From positions 1 to 32,976 of IMG/VR virus record IMGVR_UViG_3300035670_000828: a DNA stretch of 32,976 nt, one strand, 5' to 3'. How positions within the stretch are numbered: the first letter of the stretch is position 1; the number at the start of each line of letters is the position of its first letter. Under the pieces are notes generated by a model. The model saw only the letters and a list, made by a program, of their open reading frames with translations, was not told where the DNA came from and did not search any database. Below, piece by piece: positions 22,883-30,013 of the stretch. This DNA is from a virus. The translations under genes and the position numbers were made by a program.

Positions 22883-23703
22883 GTCCAGCAATACCCAGAG
22901 TCACAGGAACCGTCTTCTGGGTCTCCAAAGTTGAGTTCATCCTGAGCCTCAACTATGTGTTCAATCATTGGTGCTGGTCTCGATGTCCACCAATAGCGGG
23001 GTTTCCCGAATTGGTCACGGTATTGGTTCATTTCCACTTCCAGTTGTGCAACAGCGTTGAACTGTTCAGGGTCATCTCTTCTAAGCCTCTCCCAATATGT
23101 GAGACGATTGAATGGGCAGAACCAACACGCAGACTTTGGGGGAACTTCCAATCCTGCTTCTGCAATCAGGTTCTCACAATCAATCCGTGACAACCCAAGA
23201 TCCAACAGCGGGAAGCATCTCCGTTCAAAAGGTTTGTCATGCTTAGTGTTGGCACGATGAAACTCATCTGTTGAGATACCCAATGCAAGTTGCGCTGGGT
23301 CATCAGGTGTCGCTCCGTTCTTCTTCAGCCAACGTGACACTGGAGCGGCCTTCCATTCCTTTGTGCAGGTTCGATTAGCCACTCCACCGGGACCGTCCCC
23401 AATCATCTTGACTGGAAGCGGTGTTGAACCGTTCCGTTTCACGTTCTCATTGTGATATTCCAGAATGGTCAGCGCGCGTTCTCCGTTGCGTTTGGTCCGA
23501 TAGATTTCATGGATCTTCACACCGTGTGCATCAGCCCACGGAATCGCAACTTCTCGCACATACCGGATTGTGTCTGGTGACTCTGAGTCATCACCAACAT
23601 TCACAATGACTGCTTCCTTGAAGTCAATCTGGTTCTGTGCAGCAAGAACAATCATTGCGGTTGATTGAACTCCACCACCGTATGAAATGATTTTCAATGT
23701 CAT
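22879..23703 (-). CDS. PAPS reductase-like / adenine nucleotide alpha-hydrolase protein
   Basis: This 274-aa protein has the PP-loop-type N-terminus SYGGGVQSTA (residues 7-16, the modified P-loop of the N-type ATP pyrophosphatase superfamily), VIVNVGDDSESPDT, and the cysteine set RTCTKEWK (Cys113), Cys163 and CWFC (Cys193, Cys196). It then has NRLTYWERLRRDDPEQF. Family members activate a substrate with ATP by adenylation; some, such as DndC, take part in DNA phosphorothioation, others in tRNA or sulfur metabolism. This phage subfamily has no settled function that I know. AAGGA lies 7 nt upstream. Confidence 0.8.
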   Translation of the reverse strand: MTLKIISYGGGVQSTAMIVLAAQNQIDFKEAVIVNVGDDSESPDTIRYVREVAIPWADAHGVKIHEIYRTKRNGERALTILEYHNENVKRNGSTPLPVKMIGDGPGGVANRTCTKEWKAAPVSRWLKKNGATPDDPAQLALGISTDEFHRANTKHDKPFERRCFPLLDLGLSRIDCENLIAEAGLEVPPKSACWFCPFNRLTYWERLRRDDPEQFNAVAQLEVEMNQYRDQFGKPRYWWTSRPAPMIEHIVEAQDELNFGDPEDGSCDSGYCWT

Positions 23704-23718
23704 GTCTGGTTCCTTCCT

Positions 23719-24228
23719 CTACCTGAGCCCAAGTTTTCTTGCGCATCCGGGCCATGCACCCCACCCGGATGATTGCAGGACACGTTCTGCAACCTCGATC
23801 TGTTGTTCCCGTGTCGCTTCCCACGGGTGCGGTGCGTACTGTTCGCCATGAAACGCGCGCCATGTTGACCATGACTGCTGGTGTGCGAACTGCAACCCTC
23901 CACCAAACCCGTTGCCTGTGTTGGTTGCCCAATCGCCACCGGTCTCGCATTGTGCGAGGTCATCCCATACGGAACTGTGTTGGGGTGTGGGGGTTGCTGT
24001 ATTGCGGTTTTGCTGCATTGCAGTTGTGGTTGTGGTGGTGACTGACTGCAGGAAAATCTCGAGATTTTGAACTGCCTTCCCTGCGTTGTCTGTCATGTCA
24101 TATCCGTTGAACTCGATTGGTTCATGTTGCGGTGCTGGTGCTTCTGGTTGCTGTTGTGTGCAGGACTGCAGGGTGATGATCATTGCTGCTGCACAGACTG
24201 TTGCTCTGATTGTTGAAGTTGCATCCAT
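23719..24228 (-). CDS. Rpf-like (resuscitation-promoting factor) lipoprotein
   Basis: With the ATG at 24228 this is 169 aa. Residues 1-23 are a lipoprotein signal peptide ending in the lipobox LQSC (Cys23). A 60-residue Pro/Gln/Thr-rich linker follows. Residues about 87-169 match the transglycosylase-like Rpf domain: VWDDLAQCETGGDWATNTGN with the likely catalytic Glu95, then GGGLQFAHQQSW and SSGWGAWPGCARKLG. Cys94 and Cys162 are placed for the family disulfide. It should be exported, lipid-anchored and able to cut peptidoglycan glycan strands. It lies among nucleic-acid genes, not in the lysis block. The start is after AGGA at 10 nt; an ATG 39 bases upstream is less likely. Confidence 0.85.
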   Translation of the reverse strand: MDATSTIRATVCAAAMIITLQSCTQQQPEAPAPQHEPIEFNGYDMTDNAGKAVQNLEIFLQSVTTTTTTAMQQNRNTATPTPQHSSVWDDLAQCETGGDWATNTGNGFGGGLQFAHQQSWSTWRAFHGEQYAPHPWEATREQQIEVAERVLQSSGWGAWPGCARKLGLR

Positions 24229-24338
24229 TGAAGTTTGTTCCTGTTCTTCCGTGTGCAGGTGAGACATGACACAGCCTGCAACGCGATTGGTGAAGGGTAG
24301 GTGTCATCGCACTTGGGACACACCCATTGCTGTTTCAT
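24180..24338 (-). CDS. 52-aa zinc-ribbon peptide
   Basis: The ATG at 24338 overlaps the preceding stop (ATGA) and the frame runs to a TGA inside the Rpf signal-peptide region, a 49-nt overlap in another frame. The protein starts MKQQWVCPKCDDTYPSPIAL and continues QAVSCLTCTRKNRNKL: two CxxC pairs about 15 residues apart, a clear zinc ribbon. The C-terminus is Gln-rich. It may be a small transcription or DNA-binding factor. Evidence is the motif plus the coupling. Confidence 0.7.
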   Translation of the reverse strand: MKQQWVCPKCDDTYPSPIALQAVSCLTCTRKNRNKLQWMQLQQSEQQSVQQQ

Positions 24339-24619
24339 TGCTCATGGTCCCTGAGTGTCTGGTTCCATTCCCCTATGGCTGACGCTGCTTCTATCATGCG
24401 GTGTTGGGTGAGTGTCACTGTGACCTGTCCGGTTGAGTGTGTGCGTGGTGCAGCGTTCAGGATCTCGATTGTTTCAGCCAATCGTTTTCCAGCCTTGATG
24501 AGTGCGTTGTTGGCGCGCGCGCATTGGATGAGTTCGCTGGTGGGCCATCCTCCGTGTTGTTTCTCCCAATCGTCCAGCGCGGCGAGTGCTGCAGCGTATG
24601 GATCCCAGCCCGGTTTCAT
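24335..24619 (-). CDS. 94-aa hypothetical protein downstream of the DNA methyltransferase
   Basis: The protein starts MKPGWDPYAAALAALDDWEKQ; its ATG at 24619 overlaps the methyltransferase stop as ATGA, and its own stop overlaps the zinc-ribbon peptide. It is helical: an N-terminal aromatic stretch, ELIQCARANNALIKAGKRLAETIEIL, and a C-terminal helix with RMIEAASAIGEWNQTLRDHE. No catalytic motif is visible. It may be a partner of the methyltransferase, inferred only from coupling. Confidence 0.75.
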   Translation of the reverse strand: MKPGWDPYAAALAALDDWEKQHGGWPTSELIQCARANNALIKAGKRLAETIEILNAAPRTHSTGQVTVTLTQHRMIEAASAIGEWNQTLRDHEQ

Positions 24620-25254
24620 ATCGAGTCTCCAAACATCAGCACTTCCTGTCCCATACGTTCCGCTGCTGCATAGCAATACCGTTCCTCTATCTCAACACCT
24701 ATGGCTTTGCGTCCAAGGTTCTTGGCTGCACGCAATGTGGTACCGGACCCCATGAATGGGTCCAAGATCACACCCTGTGGGATGGTCTCAATGATGGTCA
24801 TCAGCATTGAGATTGGTTTCTCTGTTGGATGCAATCGAGATCCACCGTTTGCGTTGACCACTCCACCGTGCAGAACACGCAACATGTGGTTTCTGCCCGG
24901 TGTGTCTGACCATGCGAGTTCATAGGGTGTGCCAATCATCTTGTCTGCTGCTTCTGTCAGACGCTTATCCCAACAGAACCATTGTCCACCGGGACTGAGT
25001 AGGTGTGGGAACTCATGTGCTCCGAACACAACACGTTTCACCGCTGGGATGGTGAGTGCGAACTGTGCAGCATCAAATGTGGTGTCACCGTGGATGGGTG
25101 CATATTCAGTTGCACCCAAGTTGGTTGGTCCACCTTCATATGCAATTCCATAGGGTGGGTCTGTTAGCACATGATCCCATTGCAGCTCATCAATGATCAT
25201 CATTGAATCTGCATGGAAGATGGTTACAAAGTCGTCTTCATAATACGGTTTCAT
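24616..25254 (-). CDS. Site-specific DNA methyltransferase, N6-adenine or N4-cytosine
   Basis: With the ATG at 25254 (ATGA overlap with the previous stop) this is 212 aa. The catalytic motif TDPPYGIAYEGG (DPPY at residues 32-35) comes before the SAM-binding DPFMGSGTT near residue 172, the order of beta-class amino-methyltransferases. HPTEKPISML and GRKAIGVEIEERYC also fit the family. It probably modifies phage DNA to evade host restriction. No cognate nuclease is next to it. Confidence 0.9.
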   Translation of the reverse strand: MKPYYEDDFVTIFHADSMMIIDELQWDHVLTDPPYGIAYEGGPTNLGATEYAPIHGDTTFDAAQFALTIPAVKRVVFGAHEFPHLLSPGGQWFCWDKRLTEAADKMIGTPYELAWSDTPGRNHMLRVLHGGVVNANGGSRLHPTEKPISMLMTIIETIPQGVILDPFMGSGTTLRAAKNLGRKAIGVEIEERYCYAAAERMGQEVLMFGDSI

Positions 25255-25433
25255 CCAACTGTCCTGTCCATCACTCTGAGTTGCGTCCATGCACGGATCC
25301 CGTTTGCAATCTGCACAGCGTCCTGATGGTGTGCTTCATATCTGATTGTGATCCGGTCTGCACCGTCTGCAACAGCAATCCCATACTGCTGTGCGCGTGG
25401 TTCGTAATAGATAACTAGTTCCGGTGAACTCAC
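25251..25433 (-). CDS. 60-aa hypothetical protein, GTG start
   Basis: The GTG at 25433 is preferred because AAAGGAGG lies 4-5 nt upstream. Longer in-frame starts would run through the 25459-25496 hairpin. The protein starts VSSPELVIYYEPRAQQYGIA and continues VADGADRITIRYEAHHQDAVQIANGIRAW, with two short beta regions and a helix, and ends VMDRTVG. The stop overlaps the methyltransferase start as ATGA. Function unknown. Confidence 0.65.
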   Translation of the reverse strand: MSSPELVIYYEPRAQQYGIAVADGADRITIRYEAHHQDAVQIANGIRAWTQLRVMDRTVG

Positions 25434-25458
25434 GGAACCTCCTTTGTTTGAGAATGAA

Positions 25459-25496
25459 TGTGGGGACCATTCAACCGGCATTGAATGATCCCCACA
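25459..25496. promoter_or_regulatory. Long hairpin between the SSB-like and methyltransferase genes
   Basis: tgtgggga-cc-attcaa-ccggca-ttgaat-ga-tccccaca folds into an 8-bp plus 6-bp stem with a 2-base internal loop and a 6-base apical loop. It lies in the 105-bp gap before the GTG-started 60-aa gene and just upstream of its RBS. No strong U-tract follows on the coding strand. It may attenuate or process the early transcript. Confidence 0.6.
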
Positions 25497-25538
25497 GTTC
25501 AACACTTCACCAGATGCGAGAACACCCGGTGTCCTCGA

Positions 25539-26009
25539 TCACATCAAGTCTTCAGCCTGAAGGTTGATGGGTGACGGAGGCTGATAGGTTGCCTTCCATT
25601 TCTTGGATGGGTTGTAACCCTTCACCTTGGAAGGTTCCTCCCCAATCCATTGAACAGACAGGATCCCACCAACCTCTGGTGTTGCTCCTGCTGCACGGAA
25701 CGCATCCTTCACCGCTGTGTACATAAAACCCTTCGCGAAGATGCGAACATCTTCTCCAGTGTCGGGGTCTGTTCCGGTGAACACCAACTGATACTTGGGG
25801 TCTCCGTTTGGCCATGTCAGGAGTTCTCCAGTGGCGAAGTCTGACACCTGCTGCTTCGCTGCAGCGGTGATCTTCACCTTTCGGATGTCTCCGATTGCTT
25901 CCCACTTGGCTGCTGACCCTCCAGAACTCTGAAGGTCATCAATGATTGACTGATCAATAGTCATCTGTCCCTGCTCTTCCTGTTGTTGTTGTTGTGTGGT
26001 TGTTGACAC
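25539..26009 (-). CDS. Putative ssDNA-binding / recombination accessory protein
   Basis: This 156-aa protein starts with a Gln-run (TTTQQQQQEEQGQ). Its beta-rich core includes KWEAIGDIRKVKITAA, LTWPNGDPKYQLVFTGTDPDTGEDVRIFAKG and GGILSVQWIGEEPSKVKGYNPSKKWKATY. It follows the Cas4/RecB-like nuclease gene directly (TGA then GTG with no gap), as small ssDNA-binding or recombination partners often do. The OB-fold idea is inference from strand pattern and context; no motif is diagnostic. The start could be the GTG at 26009 or the ATG at 25964. Confidence 0.6.
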   Translation of the reverse strand: MSTTTQQQQQEEQGQMTIDQSIIDDLQSSGGSAAKWEAIGDIRKVKITAAAKQQVSDFATGELLTWPNGDPKYQLVFTGTDPDTGEDVRIFAKGFMYTAVKDAFRAAGATPEVGGILSVQWIGEEPSKVKGYNPSKKWKATYQPPSPINLQAEDLM

Positions 26010-27554
26010 TCACAGAGTGTCTGTATTCCCAAACAGATAGGCGGCCCCGTCATCGTCATAGAGAACAACAATGTCTTGACTGTCTATCTTCTGGGAAATC
26101 TTTTGGAGCCTCCGGGCTTCCTCGATGGTGAGAGATCCTGTGACCTCACCAATCTGGTCAACCGGTGTCCTATCAGTTGCACCTGTAGCAATGGAAAGCG
26201 CGCTCCTGAAGATGTGCTCATCTGTGTGGGGTGCGAATTGGACCAGTGCCTTGCACACCTCCAACCGCTGCTGAACAGCCTTCCCACCGGGACCACGCAA
26301 CCGGACATTCCGGTTGGCTTTGGAACACGCTTTCATGGTGTCTGCAATCCATGCGCGCGCGTCATCGTCAAGGAGACGTGTTGCTTTGTTGATTGCGTCA
26401 ATCTCAGAGTCCCCCACCACATCTCCTTCATATGGTGCTGGTCTGCGTCCTGACGTGTTCTCCCACTTCTTCTTCTCCACTGAGGTTGGAACATCAGCAA
26501 ATGGGAGTCCGTGTTCCCGCTCGATGCGTGAGAACAGGACAGACAACCGGTCACCATCTGTCACGGAGATGGGGTCACCTGATCTGAGGGTGGCAATGTC
26601 TGAAGGCCATTCACGGAGAATGTCTGTCCGTGCGTTGGCATGGTCCAGCATCGTTCCGATCCGTTCCCGCGCCAGTTTTCGCCATTGCTCATCCACATAT
26701 TCAGTGACCTGCTCAATGGGTGCAGGAACAGAGTCTGTTGTCAATGGAGAGATTGGTTTCACGTTGCGGTACTGACGGACCTGCATTGCTACCTGCAACG
26801 CTTCATAGCCTGTGGCAATGTCCAGCCAATGCAGTTCAGCGTGACCGGAGCCCGGTTCACAATGAATGATGATTGCGCGTTCCTTGTCCACTTCAGGCAT
26901 TGGAAACCGTGTGTCCGCTGATCCATCCTCATTTGGTCCCTGCAGATACAGAGCGTCTGCGTGGGCATAGATAGACAATTGGATTGCCCATGCGAGACCT
27001 CCGAACAGGGAACCTGTCTTCAGATCGAACAGATACAACCGGTCACCAATTCTGATGATCCCATCAAACGTTCCTGCAATCCCTAGCTCATCCAGCACAA
27101 CGATTCGTTCAATCATGTCTGTAAGAACTTCACCACCAGCAGCCTTCACTGCAGCGTGAATGGCCTCGATATCAGCCCGGTACGGTTCCGGGGCCTGATA
27201 GTCAGATTCCTTGAATGACTGTTCCACCATTGCGTGAATGGCTGTTCCAAGGTTCCGTCTGGTGACAGAACCCCCAGCCTCAGAAGCCTGATCACACAGA
27301 CTGTTCAGTTGCTTCTTGTCTTCTGCGTCAATCGTTGCAGCGAGTGCGAGAAGGTCAGGACGCTGCAGAAGTCCAAGAAGAATCATTCTCCCATTCCACT
27401 TGATGAGCCCGTCCTGCGAGTCCAACGCTTTGGCAACAGTCGTTGCGCGTGTGTATCCCTTGGGTTTCTTACCGTGGGAAGGGACCACCAGATACCTTCC
27501 CCAACGGTCCCTGCGAACAGGGTCTGTGATCTTCTGCCCCAGAATGTCTGTCAT
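26010..27554 (-). CDS. Cas4/RecB-like PD-(D/E)XK exonuclease
   Basis: This 514-aa protein has the RecB-family nuclease order: LGTAIHAMVEQ (His107), GIAGTFDGI (Asp164) and LYLFDLKTG (Asp177, Lys179), then WAIQLSIYAHA. The C-terminal half (residues 300-514) is a charged, helical extension that I do not recognise. Actinophage genomes commonly carry this enzyme with replication or recombination genes; it degrades DNA ends. It does not imply a CRISPR system. GGAGG lies 9 nt upstream of the ATG. Confidence 0.88.
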   Translation of the reverse strand: MTDILGQKITDPVRRDRWGRYLVVPSHGKKPKGYTRATTVAKALDSQDGLIKWNGRMILLGLLQRPDLLALAATIDAEDKKQLNSLCDQASEAGGSVTRRNLGTAIHAMVEQSFKESDYQAPEPYRADIEAIHAAVKAAGGEVLTDMIERIVVLDELGIAGTFDGIIRIGDRLYLFDLKTGSLFGGLAWAIQLSIYAHADALYLQGPNEDGSADTRFPMPEVDKERAIIIHCEPGSGHAELHWLDIATGYEALQVAMQVRQYRNVKPISPLTTDSVPAPIEQVTEYVDEQWRKLARERIGTMLDHANARTDILREWPSDIATLRSGDPISVTDGDRLSVLFSRIEREHGLPFADVPTSVEKKKWENTSGRRPAPYEGDVVGDSEIDAINKATRLLDDDARAWIADTMKACSKANRNVRLRGPGGKAVQQRLEVCKALVQFAPHTDEHIFRSALSIATGATDRTPVDQIGEVTGSLTIEEARRLQKISQKIDSQDIVVLYDDDGAAYLFGNTDTL

Positions 27555-27583
27555 TGCTGCTTTCCTCCTGCTTGAATGGCCTC

Positions 27584-27814
27584 ATGTGGCCTTGGCTGTT
27601 GTTGTGTTGCGAACTGATAGGTGTTGCAGGTCAATATCTGATTGGCAGGAGGATGTGGGTTGGGTTCCTCATCGTCCTGCTGCACTCATGGCCTTGGGCG
27701 GTTTACTCGATTGTCACCCGTCAATGGGGGTTCCTCGCAATGTTCGGTCTGTGGCAGATAGTCAACGGGGTTGGTTGTGTCCGCTGGTTCAGGAACCGTA
27801 CCGAACCCCTGTGA
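27584..27814 (+). CDS. Small membrane protein, the only plausible plus-strand gene
   Basis: A 76-aa reading (from the ATG at 27584) fills the 234-bp gap between the nuclease and the C5 methyltransferase and overlaps the 3' end of the latter by 26 nt. It has two membrane helices around GQYLIGRRMWVGFLIVLL and WPWAVYSIVTRQWGFLAMFG, a pattern (G-Q-Y-L-I-G-R ... V-Y-S-x-x-T-R-Q-W-G-F) seen in small actinophage membrane proteins. There is no Shine-Dalgarno on the plus strand and the true start is uncertain. A start at an internal TTG near CELIGVAG is possible. Confidence 0.6.
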   Translation: MWPWLLLCCELIGVAGQYLIGRRMWVGFLIVLLHSWPWAVYSIVTRQWGFLAMFGLWQIVNGVGCVRWFRNRTEPL

Positions 27815-28880
27815 CAGTGGTCAGGACATGGGCTGCAAGGAGCGGGGGGACAGCGTTCCCGATTTGCTCAAATTGCTTTGTCACAGACCCCTGCACTGGA
27901 TAGTCCACCGGGAATGACTGCAGCACCAACGCGTCCTGTGGGGTGATCCTCACAGACCCTTCACGTTCCTGACGTGGCCTTGTGAGATCCACACCGGGAC
28001 CGGACACAATCATTGGACGAAATGACCCAACAATGGTGGTTGAAGGACGAACCATCCACCATGCACCTGACTGACCCGTGATTGATGGTGAAGGACTAGT
28101 TGCAGGAACCCTCTGTGCATCGTCGCGTGTCCCACCCCTCTTCCACGCGCGGCCTGTGTTCATCTCCCACTCTCCGCGTTCAATTTCAGAACGCAACCCT
28201 GCACGCACCCCAGAGCCACCAGACGGGAACGGATCTGGCGCACCATGAACCCCAGCGCACAAAGTCCAAGAGGGTTTAGGTCTACCCCATCCCAACGCTT
28301 CAGCCATCGTCACCCACGGTTGCAGTTCATCTCCGAACAGAGACGGTTCAGGATTCTTGTCATGTGTTGGTGGAGGTGCAGCAACCTGTGTGGTTCTCGA
28401 TGCAATAAGAAACGCACGTTTGCGGGTTTGGGGAACCCCATAGTCCGCTGCATTCAACACACCAACCCATGTTGAGAACCCCCAACTCTCCAACACCTCA
28501 GAGTAGTCATGCCAGATTGGGAGAACAGGGGGAACCTGTTCACACACCACCCACTCAGGGTTCAGAGCCTCAGTCCAACGCAACACCTCAGTGACCAACT
28601 GTCCACGTTCACCCTCTATCCCTGCACGCTTCCCAGCCATTGAGAAATCCTGACAGGGTGGGGACGCAATCAACCCAACAGACCTCCCAGCGAACTGCTC
28701 CACAGGGAACGCTGCAATATCAGCCTGAATGGTTCGATGACCTGCAGCAGCGCGTGTTGCAGACGCGGCCTTGTCCCACTCAATCCCAATCTCCAATGCG
28801 TGCAAGTCAGGGTCCAACATCCGCAACCCTTCAGACCAGCCACCGGGACCAGCGAACAGATCAACGATGCAGTCAACCAT
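27789..28880 (-). CDS. C5-cytosine DNA methyltransferase
   Basis: With the ATG at 28880 (AAGGA 6 nt upstream, 8-nt overlap with the WhiB gene) this is 363 aa. Conserved motifs are in order: DLFAGPGGWSEGL (motif I, residues 7-19), SPPCQDFS with the catalytic Cys76 (motif IV), CEQVPP (motif VI, E-x-V), YGVPQTRKRAFLIA (motif VIII) and QIGNAVPPLLAAHV (motif X) near the end. The enzyme flips out and methylates cytosine. The variable target-recognition part lies in residues about 170-330. It is likely used for anti-restriction. The longer upstream frame is a shadow of WhiB. Confidence 0.92.
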   Translation of the reverse strand: MVDCIVDLFAGPGGWSEGLRMLDPDLHALEIGIEWDKAASATRAAAGHRTIQADIAAFPVEQFAGRSVGLIASPPCQDFSMAGKRAGIEGERGQLVTEVLRWTEALNPEWVVCEQVPPVLPIWHDYSEVLESWGFSTWVGVLNAADYGVPQTRKRAFLIASRTTQVAAPPPTHDKNPEPSLFGDELQPWVTMAEALGWGRPKPSWTLCAGVHGAPDPFPSGGSGVRAGLRSEIERGEWEMNTGRAWKRGGTRDDAQRVPATSPSPSITGQSGAWWMVRPSTTIVGSFRPMIVSGPGVDLTRPRQEREGSVRITPQDALVLQSFPVDYPVQGSVTKQFEQIGNAVPPLLAAHVLTTVTGVRYGS

Positions 28881-29235
28881 TGCGTTTCCTTGCTCGATAC
28901 TCAGCAATGTAATTGGTCTGAGATGCGCGACAGTCATCACATCTGCACCCTTGTGTGTAACCGGAGCGGGTGCCACACACCACAGGTCCACGCTGCTTTG
29001 GTGGGATAACCATCTTCCTTCTCTGGGTGTAACCCACCCCACCCCAAACCCCGTAGCGTTCATCATTCTGCAACGCAAAGTCCAGACACTCCCATGCCAC
29101 CGGACATTGTTCACATATCTGACGGGCCTTCTGAGCAGCCTTCCAATCACCCTTGTGAGCGAAGAACAAATGTCCAAGTCCCTTGCACAATGCACGGTCT
29201 GTCCAATGATCTGACACTTCCTGTTGTGTGTTCAA
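28873..29235 (-). CDS. WhiB-family regulator with extra C-terminal cysteine module
   Basis: This 120-aa protein has the WhiB iron-sulfur ligands Cys17, Cys41, Cys44 and Cys50 (C-x23-CxxC-x5-C), the GVWGG turn (62-66) and a basic YTQRRK element. A second module holds Cys87, Cys97, Cys99 and Cys102 (CGTRSGYTQGCRCDDC), a zinc-finger-like motif also seen in other actinophage proteins, and a basic C-terminus. WhiB proteins bind sigma factor region 4 and are nearly confined to Actinobacteria and their phages. The TTG start at 29235 makes a TTGA overlap with the previous stop. It may redirect host transcription. Confidence 0.88.
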   Translation of the reverse strand: MNTQQEVSDHWTDRALCKGLGHLFFAHKGDWKAAQKARQICEQCPVAWECLDFALQNDERYGVWGGVGYTQRRKMVIPPKQRGPVVCGTRSGYTQGCRCDDCRASQTNYIAEYRARKRNG

Positions 29236-29420
29236 TACCCTGCTGCTTCCATACCTTGCGCGCGTTGCAGTTCTGCACGCACATTGGACAGACGCGCTTC
29301 CAGATCCTCGATTCTGCGTTCCAGCTCATCAATCGCTGTGATTGCGTCCAGATACAGTTCCCGGTCTGGTTCAGTGGCAATTGCCTGTGCTGCAAGACGC
29401 AGCGTGATTGATTCAGACAT
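29232..29420 (-). CDS. 62-aa coiled-coil protein
   Basis: The protein starts MSESITLRLAAQAIA and is dominated by a heptad-like helix (YLDAITAIDELERRIEDLEA then RLSNVRAELQRAQ), predicted coiled coil. GGGAG lies 6 nt before the ATG at 29420. It overlaps the resolvase gene by 8 nt and the WhiB start as TTGA. Function unknown; a coiled-coil partner of a neighbouring regulator is possible. Confidence 0.7.
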   Translation of the reverse strand: MSESITLRLAAQAIATEPDRELYLDAITAIDELERRIEDLEARLSNVRAELQRAQGMEAAGY

Positions 29421-29754
29421 CATCAACTCCCATCAGATCAACAAACGTTTTCAATTTCATTGTTGTGTACCACTCAGCAGGGTTCCCCTTGCCGCGTCGC
29501 TTATGAACCACAATCCCGGTTGAACGGTTCGCGTTGGCTGCTTGAATCTCGACATCATCAACCCAACCTGCAAGGTCCAACCGTGCATGATTCTTCACCT
29601 GTATTGCAGGCCACCATATTTTGGGAATCCAAATGTCTGAGATGTCCGCAGAGTTGCCTGCAGGAACACGTTCAGCAGGGATTCCTCTCACCTGCAGGTA
29701 GTCACGCACCGCGCGTTCTGCATCGTCTCCCAGACGTTTGTTCTTGTTCACCAT
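29413..29754 (-). CDS. Hjc/VRR-like PD-(D/E)XK nuclease, putative Holliday-junction resolvase
   Basis: This 113-aa protein opens with a basic helix (NKNKRLGDDAERAVRDYL, Glu13), then PAGNSADISDIWIP (Asp37/Asp40) and IQVKNHA (Gln52-x-Lys54), matching the E...D...(E/Q)xK core of archaeal-type Hjc and related resolvases. STGIVVHKRRGKG and EWYTTMKLKTFVDL also fit. It would resolve replication or recombination branches before packaging. The start overlaps the preceding 29-aa gene as TGATG. Confidence 0.8.
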   Translation of the reverse strand: MVNKNKRLGDDAERAVRDYLQVRGIPAERVPAGNSADISDIWIPKIWWPAIQVKNHARLDLAGWVDDVEIQAANANRSTGIVVHKRRGKGNPAEWYTTMKLKTFVDLMGVDDV

Positions 29755-29843
29755 CAGACACTGCCTGACAGGATCAGAGCGGTGAACACAATCACAATGC
29801 AGAGGATGAGCCCAACTGCAGCCATCACAAATAGGTCTCTCAT
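29754..29843 (-). CDS. 29-aa single-helix membrane peptide
   Basis: This tiny frame is coupled on both sides: ATGA with the previous membrane protein and TGATG with the resolvase. The protein starts MRDLFVMAAVGLILCIVIVF and is a single hydrophobic helix with a polar SGSV end. Two perfect overlaps and the clean helix support it, though such short genes cannot be proven by sequence. No function assigned. Confidence 0.6.
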   Translation of the reverse strand: MRDLFVMAAVGLILCIVIVFTALILSGSV

Positions 29844-30013
29844 TGCTTCTCCGTCTCGATGTAGAGGATCAGTCCGAACACTCCGAACGCAAACAGGATT
29901 GTTGCAATCAGTCCGATTGCACCACCCCTTGCGAGTGCGTCAGCAACACTTCCCATCAGCATGAGAGCAACAACTATTCCAAGAAGGACTGCAAGTCTTT
30001 TGATGGTGTTCAT
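29840..30013 (-). CDS. 57-aa two-helix membrane protein
   Basis: The ATG at 30013 (AGGA 9 nt upstream) overlaps the previous zinc-finger gene as ATGA. The protein starts MNTIKRLAVLLGIVVALMLM, with a second hydrophobic helix GLIATILFAFGVFGLILYI and a charged end (ETEKQ). A positive N-terminus and short Ala/Arg/Gly loop are consistent with a two-pass inner-membrane peptide. It could act in superinfection exclusion or host membrane effects; this is only inference. Confidence 0.75.
   Translation of the reverse strand: MNTIKRLAVLLGIVVALMLMGSVADALARGGAIGLIATILFAFGVFGLILYIETEKQ

Noticed and set aside
26010-27554. Cas4-like nuclease as a sign of a CRISPR-Cas system
   Set aside because: No repeats, Cas1 or Cas2 are present; this family is a normal part of actinophage recombination modules.
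27316-27903. A 195-codon plus-strand frame overlapping the nuclease and methyltransferase
   Set aside because: It overlaps conserved coding sequence on the minus strand at both ends and lacks the membrane-protein pattern seen in the neighbouring plus frame.
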